From contig JALXCH010000189.1 in the NCBI GenBank assembly GCA_026991005.1, positions 1 to 6,968 of the forward strand: 6,968 bases of DNA, written 5' to 3'. This stretch comes from Calditrichia bacterium. Lineage in GTDB: Bacteria > Calditrichota > Calditrichia > RBG-13-44-9. The position numbers were made by a program, and so were the translations under genes. Shown here one piece after another: positions 1 through 5,980 of this stretch (position 1 is its first letter; each line of letters starts with the position of its first letter). The notes beneath the pieces are model-generated. The model made no database searches and was not told where the DNA came from. It worked only from the letters and a program-made list of their open reading frames with translations.

Positions 1-647
1 GTCTGGGCGGAAAGATCATTCCCCGGTTCGATTATTATGTTCGAATGGACTACAATTTGTTGCAAAAGAAATATCAAATGTTTCGGATGCGCTTAACTTA
101 TTTAACCTTGCCCTGGACGCTGGTCGCAGAATACAGCTCCCAGCGCCCGCGCATTTATGAAGATTCTTTTTTCAGCATGTTTGAAGTCCACGCCCATAAT
201 CAGCTCCGGATTGGAATGTACTACCAGCTTAAATGGGCACAGGTCGGGTTGCAATATTTTTACACCATGTACGGAATTACTCAGATTATTCCTGGAAATA
301 TTTCCGATACGGACTCCCGAGTGTTGCTCACCTTAAGTGGTCGGTATGGAACTCTGGGCGTGATTTATCAGAACGGTTTCGGCGGGCAGGATGTGGGGTA
401 TTTTGGCGACATTCGGTTCCCGATTTTTTGGGGAATTAAAGCCCATCTTTTTCATAGTTACTACAATTATGAACGAACCACCACTCGTATCAGCGAAGAT
501 GCCCTGTCTTTTAGCGCGGGATTAGAATATCGCCTGAAACAGGTGGCTGTGTTGCAACTGGATGTGCAGCAGGCCAGCAATATTTATTTTGTGAAAGATT
601 GGCGGGTGCTAACCCGAATCACGTTTTTGTTTCGTAACGGGTATTAA
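1..647 (+). CDS. Outer-membrane beta-barrel protein, C-terminal part (5' end outside window)
   Basis: The reading frame is open from the first complete codon (base 3) to TAA at 645-647, so the gene begins upstream; the ATG at 45 is internal. About 214 residues are visible. They show many short amphipathic stretches rich in Tyr, Phe, Trp and Gly, alternating with polar turns (for example LRIGMYYQLKWAQVGLQYFY, and YGTLGVIYQNGFGGQDVGYF). The protein ends in RITFLFRNGY, an alternating strand with a C-terminal aromatic residue, as expected of the last strand recognised by the BAM machinery. No cysteine or haem motif is visible. It lies 44 bases before a dodecahaem cytochrome, so a role as the porin sheath of an electron conduit is plausible. 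I do not recognise a specific family, and the N-terminal half, which would help decide, is missing. The barrel call is fairly sure; the conduit role is inference. Confidence 0.75.
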   Translation, partial: LGGKIIPRFDYYVRMDYNLLQKKYQMFRMRLTYLTLPWTLVAEYSSQRPRIYEDSFFSMFEVHAHNQLRIGMYYQLKWAQVGLQYFYTMYGITQIIPGNISDTDSRVLLTLSGRYGTLGVIYQNGFGGQDVGYFGDIRFPIFWGIKAHLFHSYYNYERTTTRISEDALSFSAGLEYRLKQVAVLQLDVQQASNIYFVKDWRVLTRITFLFRNGY

Positions 648-691
648 TTTCTTTCTCAGAAATAACCAAATACCATGACGAGGTGTGAAAC

Positions 692-1624
692 ATGAATAAC
701 GTATCAGGTGTTGCCTACATAGCGATAATAACTGTTCTTTTCTGGGGATATTCTGCCCTTGGGACTGCTCCTCAAGAAAAGGTGGAACTAAAATTTTCTC
801 ATAAAATTCACGTTGTGGACAATGAACTGGAATGTTTAACCTGCCACGAAAATGCCAAAACCAGCAATTCCGGTTCGGATAATCTTTTTCCGGAAATGAG
901 TGTGTGCGGAAACTGCCACGATATTGAATCTCCGGAATCATGCCAATTCTGCCATCGTGATGTCAATGCCCCCCGGGCAGTTCCGCGTGTGGAAACATAC
1001 AGCCGTTTATTTTCCCATCAGAAGCACCTGGCCGCAGGTCTGGAATGTACCACCTGCCATTCTAAGGTGGTTCAAAAAACCAGCGTGACTCCTTATGTGT
1101 TACCGGATATGGCGTTTTGTATGGATTGCCACGCCCGGAAGCAGGTGAGTAACGATTGCTTCCAGTGTCATCTGAAGAACGAAACGTTAAAACCTGCAAG
1201 CCATCGCGCCGATTTCATCCACAATCATGCCGATGCCGCCAGAATGCAAACCAGCGCTACGCGCACCGCAGAGCAGTGTAATCTATGCCACCGGAATAAT
1301 TTTTGCCAGAATTGCCACGAAGGAGATAATCTGGATCGAACTACCCATCCCCTGAATTATATTTACACGCATTCTCTGGATGCTCGCGGGAAGGAAAGGG
1401 AGTGTGCGGCCTGCCATACGGAGCGTTCGTTTTGTAACGATTGCCATCGGCAGAATCTGCTCATGCCTTACGATCACCAAACCGGCGGCTGGGTGAATCA
1501 AATTCCTGGGGACGGTGGCAGGCACCGAATCGAAGCGGAAAACGATCTGGAAAGTTGTATGTCCTGCCACGAGCAAAACGCCGAAATCACCTGTCAGCGT
1601 AGCGGATGTCATGAACCAAAATGA
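692..1624 (+). CDS. Secreted dodecahaem c-type cytochrome
   Basis: This 310-residue protein has a hydrophobic N-terminal export signal (about residues 4-24, probable cleavage near GTA at 24-26, no lipobox). It carries eleven CXXCH motifs starting at C48, C72, C84, C119, C143, C156, C196, C205, C238, C248 and C289, plus a CX4CH motif (C301-H307) at the very end, giving twelve predicted haems. The modules run 3+3+2+2+2. Two cytochrome c7-like trihaem units (35-88 and 107-160) each start with FSHxxH. Two dihaem units (about 171-209 and 219-252) share a His/DA(A)R then CXXCH...FCXXCH pattern, and a final pair follows. Eleven His residues outside the motifs could act as distal ligands. The start ATG follows GAGGTG at 680-685. 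The gene lies between the barrel gene and a lipoprotein cytochrome, so a periplasmic electron-carrier role facing or entering the barrel is inferred. The MtrA/OmaB-like position is clear, but family membership is not established. Confidence 0.9.
   Translation: MNNVSGVAYIAIITVLFWGYSALGTAPQEKVELKFSHKIHVVDNELECLTCHENAKTSNSGSDNLFPEMSVCGNCHDIESPESCQFCHRDVNAPRAVPRVETYSRLFSHQKHLAAGLECTTCHSKVVQKTSVTPYVLPDMAFCMDCHARKQVSNDCFQCHLKNETLKPASHRADFIHNHADAARMQTSATRTAEQCNLCHRNNFCQNCHEGDNLDRTTHPLNYIYTHSLDARGKERECAACHTERSFCNDCHRQNLLMPYDHQTGGWVNQIPGDGGRHRIEAENDLESCMSCHEQNAEITCQRSGCHEPK
794..1171 (+). repeat. Tandem trihaem modules inside the dodecahaem cytochrome
   Basis: Codons 35-88 and 107-160 encode two copies of one layout: FSHxxH, CXXCH about 8-11 residues later, a variable stretch ending in PxM, a second CXXCH, and a third CXXCH 7-8 residues beyond it. 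Both copies are 54 residues long. The pattern fits duplication of a cytochrome c7/c3-like trihaem unit; the similarity is at protein level, not DNA level. Confidence 0.7.
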
Positions 1625-1636
1625 GAGGATGAACCC

Positions 1637-2620
1637 ATGCGTAATTTCTGGTATATATTCCCAATTCTTGTGTTAGGATTATTAATAGCCTGTAGTCAGC
1701 AAAAATCGCCGGTGGAAATAAAAACCCATCCCGAGGGATGGTATTCGAAAGATACCGGCGGTACCCACGGAAAGTATGTAGTAGAAAACGGGGCGGAAAG
1801 TTGCCGAAGTTGTCATGGGAAAGATTATTCGGGTGGCGAGGCAGAAATTTCCTGTTACACCTGCCATCCTTTTCCTCATCCCGAAGAATTTGAAGAGCCG
1901 GGTTCGGCGAATTTCCACGGAAAATTTATTGCCTCCCAATTGCGCTGGAATCTTTCCGTTTGCCAGCAGTGCCATGGGGTAGATTATGCAGGGGGAAAGG
2001 TAGGGGAGAGCTGTCTGGAATGCCACACCCTGCCCGGAGGCCCTGAAGCCTGTAATACATGTCACGGCAATTCCAACAATCCGGCTCCCCCGAAAGACCT
2101 GAGAGGGAATACTGAAAGAAGTGCTATCGGAGTAGGAGCGCATCAAAAACATGTGGCGGAAACAACCATAACCACACTCTTGGGATGCCAATCCTGTCAT
2201 CCGCCTCTAACAGGTTTTGATGATCCTGCGCATATCAATAATCCCATCACCCCGGAGATTCAATTCTGCGAATTGGCGACCGATTCCAGCCGGTTAAATC
2301 CTGTGTGGGATTCCACCACTGCTACTTGCAGTCAGGTTTATTGTCATGGTGCTTTTAAATTTCGGAAAGACGAATCTGCTAATCAATATGCTTATGTAGA
2401 TTCTGTTATTACCGGAGTGTCCGCACCGGTGTTTTGGACGGAAGAGCCCTCTGGAGAAGCCTGTGCTTTGTGCCATGCCTTGCCGCCGGCAGGGCATCTC
2501 GGGGAGGGGTTATTTACCACACCTCAGAGCTGTTCCGGCTGCCATACTGCCGTGGTTAATCCCGACGGTAGTATCAAAGATCCGAGCCTCCATATCAACG
2601 GCAAAGCGGATTTAAATTAA
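1637..2620 (+). CDS. Nonahaem c-type cytochrome lipoprotein
   Basis: This 327-residue protein starts with a lipoprotein signal: a hydrophobic stretch, then lipobox L16-I-A-C19. Eight CXXCH motifs start at C56, C73, C109, C126, C139, C184, C276 and C299, with one CX4CH at C231-H237, so nine haems are predicted. Exactly nine His lie outside the motifs (31, 44, 81, 94, 169, 172, 199, 287, 319), enough for bis-His ligation of every haem. The segment CSQVYCHG...W...CALCHALPPAGH (231-287) has the layout of the Geobacter CxxxxCH...CXXCH domain (TIGR01904). One extra cysteine, C211, is outside any motif. The start ATG is 12 bases after the previous stop, with GAGAGGA at 1623-1629 overlapping that stop, so the two cytochromes are co-transcribed. 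As a lipid-anchored cytochrome in a barrel-cytochrome operon it is the best candidate for the outer-face terminal reductase of the conduit. Surface exposure is inferred. Confidence 0.9.
   Translation: MRNFWYIFPILVLGLLIACSQQKSPVEIKTHPEGWYSKDTGGTHGKYVVENGAESCRSCHGKDYSGGEAEISCYTCHPFPHPEEFEEPGSANFHGKFIASQLRWNLSVCQQCHGVDYAGGKVGESCLECHTLPGGPEACNTCHGNSNNPAPPKDLRGNTERSAIGVGAHQKHVAETTITTLLGCQSCHPPLTGFDDPAHINNPITPEIQFCELATDSSRLNPVWDSTTATCSQVYCHGAFKFRKDESANQYAYVDSVITGVSAPVFWTEEPSGEACALCHALPPAGHLGEGLFTTPQSCSGCHTAVVNPDGSIKDPSLHINGKADLN
1766..2026 (+). repeat. Internal duplication of a dihaem unit in the lipoprotein cytochrome
   Basis: Residues 44-77 and 94-130 share the layout HGK(Y/F), then 11-14 residues, CXXCHGxDYxGG, four variable residues, SCXXCH. 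The spacing between the two haem cysteines is identical (17 residues) in both copies, and DY-x-GG is conserved between them. This indicates a tandem dihaem duplication. Confidence 0.75.
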
Positions 2621-2646
2621 GATTATCTCATTTTTTCTTATTGCCT

Positions 2647-2676
2647 GAACCCGGTCTTACCGGATCGGGTTCTTTT
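2647..2676 (+). terminator. Rho-independent terminator of the cytochrome operon
   Basis: A 10-pair stem, GAACCCGGTC (2647-2656) with GATCGGGTTC (2663-2672) and one G-T wobble, encloses a six-base loop. The T-rich run TTCTTTT ends at 2676. It begins 26 bases after the stop of the nonahaem lipoprotein and separates the cytochrome genes from the next unit. Confidence 0.8.
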
Positions 2677-2719
2677 ACCATATCCTTTAGAAACTTTTGC
2701 CTGACAATCCGATAAAATG

Positions 2720-2754
2720 ATTTGATTCCCATCAATGAAAGAATCAAATTTTTT
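2720..2754. repeat. Inverted repeat followed by a T-tract
   Basis: ATTTGATTC (2720-2728) and GAATCAAAT (2741-2749) are perfect 9-base inverted copies around a 12-base spacer, followed by T's to 2754. It could be a weak second terminator or an operator upstream of the next transcription unit. The stem is AT-rich and the loop long, so termination is uncertain. Confidence 0.4.
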
Positions 2755-2799
2755 ATGGAAATTGAGTTGATTATTTTCGGTGAATATCATAGATTTTAT

Positions 2800-2830
2800 T
2801 TAACAGAAAGTTCCGTAACTGCCGTATATT
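2800..2830 (+). promoter_or_regulatory. Possible promoter for the LOG-acyP-apt unit
   Basis: TTAACA (2800-2805) resembles a -35 box (5 of 6 bases) and TATATT (2825-2830) a -10 box, 19 bases apart, slightly wide. A promoter is expected here because a terminator lies upstream and five closely packed genes follow. The predicted transcript start falls at about 2837, on the first possible ATG of the next gene. Confidence 0.35.
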
Positions 2831-2836
2831 AATTGC

Positions 2837-3325
2837 ATGTGTATCCAGAATATGAAAAAACCGGAACAAACTCTTTTAATCGGTGTAATCGGTGGTAATA
2901 CCTGCGATAAGCCTGTATGTAACTTAGCCTATCGGATTGGGGAATATATTGCCCAACTAAAAGCGGTTTTAGTTTGTGGCGGAATGGGAGGAGTGATGGA
3001 GGCGGCCTGTAAAGGAGCAGTAGAACATGGAGGATTGACCATTGGAATTTTACCCGGTAACGACCCTGGAGAAGCCAATCCGTATGTAAAAATTCCTATC
3101 GTCACCGGAATGGGAATTGGACGAAACATTTTAATTGCACGCACGACCAAGGTTCTCATCGCTATTGATGGAAAATATGGAACACTCTCCGAAATTGCCT
3201 ATGCTTTACAACTGGGAAAACCCGTAATTGCCCTCCAACCCTGGATCGATGTTCCAGGAATCATGAAGGTAAAAACCCCAGAAGAAGCAATTCAGCGGAT
3301 TAAAAAAGATTGGTTAAAGGCATAG
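2837..3325 (+). CDS. LOG-like (TIGR00725 family) Rossmann-fold nucleotide-binding protein
   Basis: The 162-residue product matches the LOG / lysine-decarboxylase-like superfamily. It has a first beta strand with GVIGG (16-20), the phosphate-binding CGGMGGVMEAACKGA (47-61), GRN at 95-97, and the IDGKYGTLSE loop (110-119) with the catalytic-type Glu, followed by LGKPVIAL. TIGR00725 proteins are short members of about this size. Characterised LOG relatives cleave nucleoside 5'-monophosphates to free base and ribose 5-phosphate; activity of this subgroup is not established, and the loop reads DGKYGT rather than the canonical PGGxGT. Neither the ATG at 2837 nor the in-frame ATG at 2852 (residue 6) has a Shine-Dalgarno sequence. 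The later one gives the more family-like start MKKPEQTLLIGVIGG and is equally possible. It is the first gene of a unit with acyP and apt. Confidence 0.85.
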   Translation: MCIQNMKKPEQTLLIGVIGGNTCDKPVCNLAYRIGEYIAQLKAVLVCGGMGGVMEAACKGAVEHGGLTIGILPGNDPGEANPYVKIPIVTGMGIGRNILIARTTKVLIAIDGKYGTLSEIAYALQLGKPVIALQPWIDVPGIMKVKTPEEAIQRIKKDWLKA

Positions 3326-3339
3326 TAAGTGAATGGTAA

Positions 3340-3630
3340 ATGGAAAAAGCAGCTTTTCATGCCTATGTAAGTGGAGTAGTGCAGGGAGTGGGATACCGGT
3401 ATTTTGCATATCGGCAGGCAAATGCCCGTGGCATCACGGGATATGTCCAGAATTTACCCGATGGAAGGGTAGAAGTCTATGCTGAAGGAGAAAAAACTCA
3501 ACTGACGGAGTTTCTTGCCGATTTAAAGAGAGGACCGCAATTCTCAGTTGTGGAGAATGTAGATGTAAAATGGTTGCCCTACCGGGGAAAATTTGATAGA
3601 TTTAGCATTCAAACAGGATACGGGTGGTAA
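3340..3630 (+). CDS. acyP: Acylphosphatase
   Basis: This 96-residue protein has the usual size and both signature motifs of acylphosphatase, which hydrolyses acyl phosphates (for example acetyl or carbamoyl phosphate) to carboxylate and phosphate in the cytoplasm. The first motif, GVVQGVGYRYF (12-22), contains the phosphate-binding loop and catalytic Arg20. The second, GYVQNLPDGRVEVYAEG (34-50), contains catalytic Asn38. The ATG is 14 bases after the stop of the LOG-like gene and lacks a strong Shine-Dalgarno sequence, so expression probably depends on the upstream gene. Its cellular substrate is unknown, as for most bacterial members. Confidence 0.95.
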   Translation: MEKAAFHAYVSGVVQGVGYRYFAYRQANARGITGYVQNLPDGRVEVYAEGEKTQLTEFLADLKRGPQFSVVENVDVKWLPYRGKFDRFSIQTGYGW

Positions 3631-3657
3631 TTCATTAAATAATAATCTGGTCTATTT

Positions 3658-3666
3658 AAAGGAGAT
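3658..3666 (+). promoter_or_regulatory. Ribosome binding site fixing the apt start
   Basis: AAAGGAGAT lies with its AGGAG core (3660-3664) six bases before ATG 3671. It decides the start of apt against an in-frame ATG at 3593, which lies inside acyP and would add 26 residues unrelated to the family. Confidence 0.85.
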
Positions 3667-3670
3667 ACCT

Positions 3671-4192
3671 ATGCTGAATTTTGCGGCATACATTCGGAAC
3701 GTTCCGGATTTTCCGGTAAAGGGAATTCAATTTAAAGATATTACCACATTGATTAAAGATGGTGAATTATTTGCCCAAGTGGTGGATTATTTGTACGATC
3801 CCTATCGTCATGAAGATATTGATAAGATTGTGGCCGTAGAAGCACGAGGATTTATTTTTGGGGCAGCCTTATCTTATAAGTTGAATGTCGGCTTTGTTCC
3901 CATTCGCAAACCGGGTAAGCTCCCCGCCGAAACGCTGGTGGAAGAATACGAATTGGAATATGGCAAGGACAGTATTGAAATCCACAAAGACGCCATTCAA
4001 AAAGGGGAGAAAGTGTTGTTTATTGATGATCTGTTGGCTACCGGAGGAACGGCTTCTGCCGCATGTCGTTTGGTGGAAAAACTGGAAGGTCAGATCATCG
4101 GCTGTTCCTTTGTGATTGAATTGACAGAATTGAAAGGTCGTGAATTGTTAAAACCATATAAAGTTCATTCTTTAATTACATTCCCGTATTAA
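3671..4192 (+). CDS. apt: Adenine phosphoribosyltransferase
   Basis: The 173-residue product has the usual length for APRT, which converts adenine and PRPP to AMP and pyrophosphate in purine salvage. From the ATG at 3671 it begins with the family-typical IRNVPDFPVKGIQFKDIT (8-25). It then has VAVEARGFIFGAAL (54-67), the flexible-loop segment RKPGKLP (79-85), EYELEYGKD (92-100), and the PRPP-binding motif VLFIDDLLATGGT (115-127) with the paired acidic D119-D120. All key segments are intact. It lies 40 bases downstream of acyP and 19 bases upstream of the CsgG-like gene. Adenine for this enzyme commonly comes from methylthioadenosine, a by-product of spermidine synthesis, which is of interest because speD lies further down. 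Confidence 0.97.
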   Translation: MLNFAAYIRNVPDFPVKGIQFKDITTLIKDGELFAQVVDYLYDPYRHEDIDKIVAVEARGFIFGAALSYKLNVGFVPIRKPGKLPAETLVEEYELEYGKDSIEIHKDAIQKGEKVLFIDDLLATGGTASAACRLVEKLEGQIIGCSFVIELTELKGRELLKPYKVHSLITFPY

Positions 4193-4211
4193 TTTAATAA
4201 GGAGAGATATC

Positions 4212-4964
4212 ATGAAGAGGGCACTTGTTACAGTTTTTATATTCTTGCTAATGATAACAGGAGTGGTATTCTCGCAGGATAAGTCTAAAATTACTATTGC
4301 TATTATGGACTTCCAAAATACGAGCGGGAAACATGAATTAGATTATTTGCAAAAAGCCATACCGGAGATGTTGATTACCAATCTAGCAAAAAGTGGAAAA
4401 CTCAACATTGTGGAACGGGGGCGTTTACAGGATGCTATTCGTGAAATGGAATTGGGGATGAGTGGCATCGTGGATCAGAGTAAAGCCGTTGAATTAGGAC
4501 GAGCAGTGGGTGCCAATGCCATCATTGTGGGAAGTTTTCTGGAAATTAGTCATATGATTCGCATCAATGCTCGTTTAATTGATGTAAAAACAAGTAAAGT
4601 GTTAAAAGCGGAATCAGTCCAGGGGAGGACTGGAAAGGAAATTTTTGACTTAATGGATAAGTTGGCTCAATCCATTGAAAATAAGCTTCTAGGTAAGTCC
4701 AAAGAACAAAAAATTGCGAAACAAAAACCTACTCCCCAGCCAACAGTAACTACCCCAAAATCCGCCCCCCGACATGTGCCTCCTAAAACTCCAACCGTAG
4801 AAAAGAAAAAGAGTAACACCATGCTCTATATTCTGGGTGGGGCGATTTTAATTGGAGGCGGTGTAGCCGCAGCCATGGCTTTGAGTAAAAAAAGTGAAGA
4901 AGAACAACCAAAACCACCTGCAAATAGTGATGTGTCTATGACTATAATTATCCCAGGATTTTAA
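4212..4964 (+). CDS. Secreted CsgG-domain protein with C-terminal membrane helix
   Basis: The 250-residue product has a signal peptide (1-21, cleavage near VFS-QD) and no lipobox cysteine. Residues 26-160 resemble the CsgG/LpoB/FlgO fold: ITIAIMDFQNTSG, a helix with MLITNLAKSGKLNIVERGRL, then ELGRAVGANAIIVGSF and MIRINARLIDVKTSKVL. A Pro/Thr/Lys-rich linker (about 165-198) follows, then a glycine-rich hydrophobic helix (204-225, containing GGAILIGGGVAAAM) with Lys on both sides, and a 25-residue tail ending in TIIIPGF. CsgG itself is a lipoprotein curli exporter; this protein has no curli genes nearby and a different anchor, so export is not implied. A good AAGGAG (4199-4204) precedes the ATG. 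The next gene, 17 bases on, is a probable lipoprotein, so the two may act together at the envelope. The domain call is fairly sure; the function is unknown. Confidence 0.8.
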   Translation: MKRALVTVFIFLLMITGVVFSQDKSKITIAIMDFQNTSGKHELDYLQKAIPEMLITNLAKSGKLNIVERGRLQDAIREMELGMSGIVDQSKAVELGRAVGANAIIVGSFLEISHMIRINARLIDVKTSKVLKAESVQGRTGKEIFDLMDKLAQSIENKLLGKSKEQKIAKQKPTPQPTVTTPKSAPRHVPPKTPTVEKKKSNTMLYILGGAILIGGGVAAAMALSKKSEEEQPKPPANSDVSMTIIIPGF

Positions 4965-4981
4965 AAGGAGGAGAATGAAAC

Positions 4982-5923
4982 ATGAAAATGATATATCGTA
5001 CATTGGTTGTTGGAATGGTTGGGTTTGTTTTGTTTTTTACCCAATGCCAACGCAGTTTCGATACGGTTACACCGGATTCAAACAGTCATGTCCGTTTTCA
5101 GTTTAACTTTAAGCAGGACCAATCCCAGAATGTAGTAACTTCGGATAACGGGCAAAAATTTACCGGGCGCATTTATATCGAAGTTACTGGACCCAATATG
5201 AATAAAATAAATCGGACAGTAAATATTTCCGGTGACCAAATTACTGTAAATATGACGATTCCCCAGGGAGATAATCGACGCTTTGTTATTTATGCACGAG
5301 ATAATAAGGATGTTACATGGTTTAAAGCAGATACAACCGTAAATTTAAGAAAACCAAAAATAAATTTTTCTATTGAAATGAATCCATCTTTTAGACTCGT
5401 TCTTTATAAAGTAGATGATAATACCCCTGACGCAGGATACTGGTTCGAATCGGAAGACACGTTAATGCTGAACTATTTTTATAGCCCCTCTCCCATTAAT
5501 AAACTATTGTTCATTTCTATTTTTGATTTAGCAGACAATCAACAAAATGGAAACTATCGTTTAGTTGTTACTGATACTAACGGTACAATTTTGTGGAGAA
5601 GCATTCCTGTGGATTATATTGATATGGGAAAATGGATCGATTGGCATATCGTTGACGATGTTCGGGTTCCTCAGAATTTTTTAGTGGGAATTCAGTACAC
5701 ACAAGGCAGTAGCTATCCCAGGATTGGTCTGGATATGACTACGGTTTCGGGGCAATCTGTTGTCTATATTATTTCTTCAGATGATTTTTATCAAATTGAT
5801 TTTGGAAACTGGATGATTCGTGCCGTTGTGGCAACTCCCACCGAAACCCAAAAAGTGCTTTCTCCCCAACCTTTCCCGGGATTTAAAAATTTGAAAACAT
5901 TACCATTTAAGTCTGAAAAATAA
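4982..5923 (+). CDS. Beta-rich probable lipoprotein of unknown function
   Basis: The 313-residue protein has a basic N-terminus, a hydrophobic segment (about 8-19) and C22 directly after it, the only cysteine. The candidate lipobox F19-T-Q-C22 is irregular because Gln at -1 replaces the usual Gly, Ala or Ser. A Ser/Asp/Asn-rich spacer follows. Residues about 35-135 look like a beta-sandwich: RIYIEVTGPNM, TVNISGDQITVNMTIPQG and RRFVIYARD are alternating strands, as in Ig-like domains of FCB lipoproteins. A second beta-rich part (about 136-290) ends near FGNWMIRAVV, followed by a Pro/Lys-rich tail. I do not recognise a named family. The start is fixed by a strong AAGGAGGAG at 4965-4973, eight bases before the ATG. 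It is the last gene of its unit and is followed by a terminator; pairing with the CsgG-like gene suggests a shared envelope role. Confidence 0.75.
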   Translation: MKMIYRTLVVGMVGFVLFFTQCQRSFDTVTPDSNSHVRFQFNFKQDQSQNVVTSDNGQKFTGRIYIEVTGPNMNKINRTVNISGDQITVNMTIPQGDNRRFVIYARDNKDVTWFKADTTVNLRKPKINFSIEMNPSFRLVLYKVDDNTPDAGYWFESEDTLMLNYFYSPSPINKLLFISIFDLADNQQNGNYRLVVTDTNGTILWRSIPVDYIDMGKWIDWHIVDDVRVPQNFLVGIQYTQGSSYPRIGLDMTTVSGQSVVYIISSDDFYQIDFGNWMIRAVVATPTETQKVLSPQPFPGFKNLKTLPFKSEK

Positions 5924-5946
5924 TTAAAATTTTTCTTCTTCTTTTG

Positions 5947-5980
5947 AGGCCATTATCCTGATGGATAGTGGCCTTTTTTT
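5947..5980 (+). terminator. Rho-independent terminator of the five-gene unit
   Basis: A 12-pair stem (5947-5958 with 5963-5974, one G-T wobble, TGAT loop) built on GGCCATTATCC and GGATAGTGGCC is followed directly by a T run to 5980. It starts 23 bases after the lipoprotein stop. It is the strongest terminator in the window. Confidence 0.92.

Noticed and set aside
45..47. ATG at 45 as the start of the barrel gene
   Set aside because: The frame is open to the window edge with strand-like sequence (IIPRFDYYVR) before it, and no ribosome site precedes the ATG; it is an internal Met.
233..1088. Plus-strand open frames at 233-439 and 900-1088
   Set aside because: Both are out-of-frame overlaps inside the barrel and dodecahaem cytochrome genes with no domain signal.
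609..2497. Reverse-strand open frames across the barrel and cytochrome genes (609-941, 1283-1612, 1682-2200, 2294-2497)
   Set aside because: They lie opposite genes with clear haem motifs, have no ribosome sites or recognisable products, and are shadows of codon bias.
3593..3670. Longer apt starting at 3593
   Set aside because: That start is inside acyP, lacks a ribosome site and adds non-family residues; the strong AAAGGAGAT before ATG 3671 fixes the start.
4212..4964. Annotation as curli exporter csgG
   Set aside because: No lipobox, no curli subunit genes nearby, and a C-terminal membrane tail not found in CsgG; only the domain resemblance is supported.
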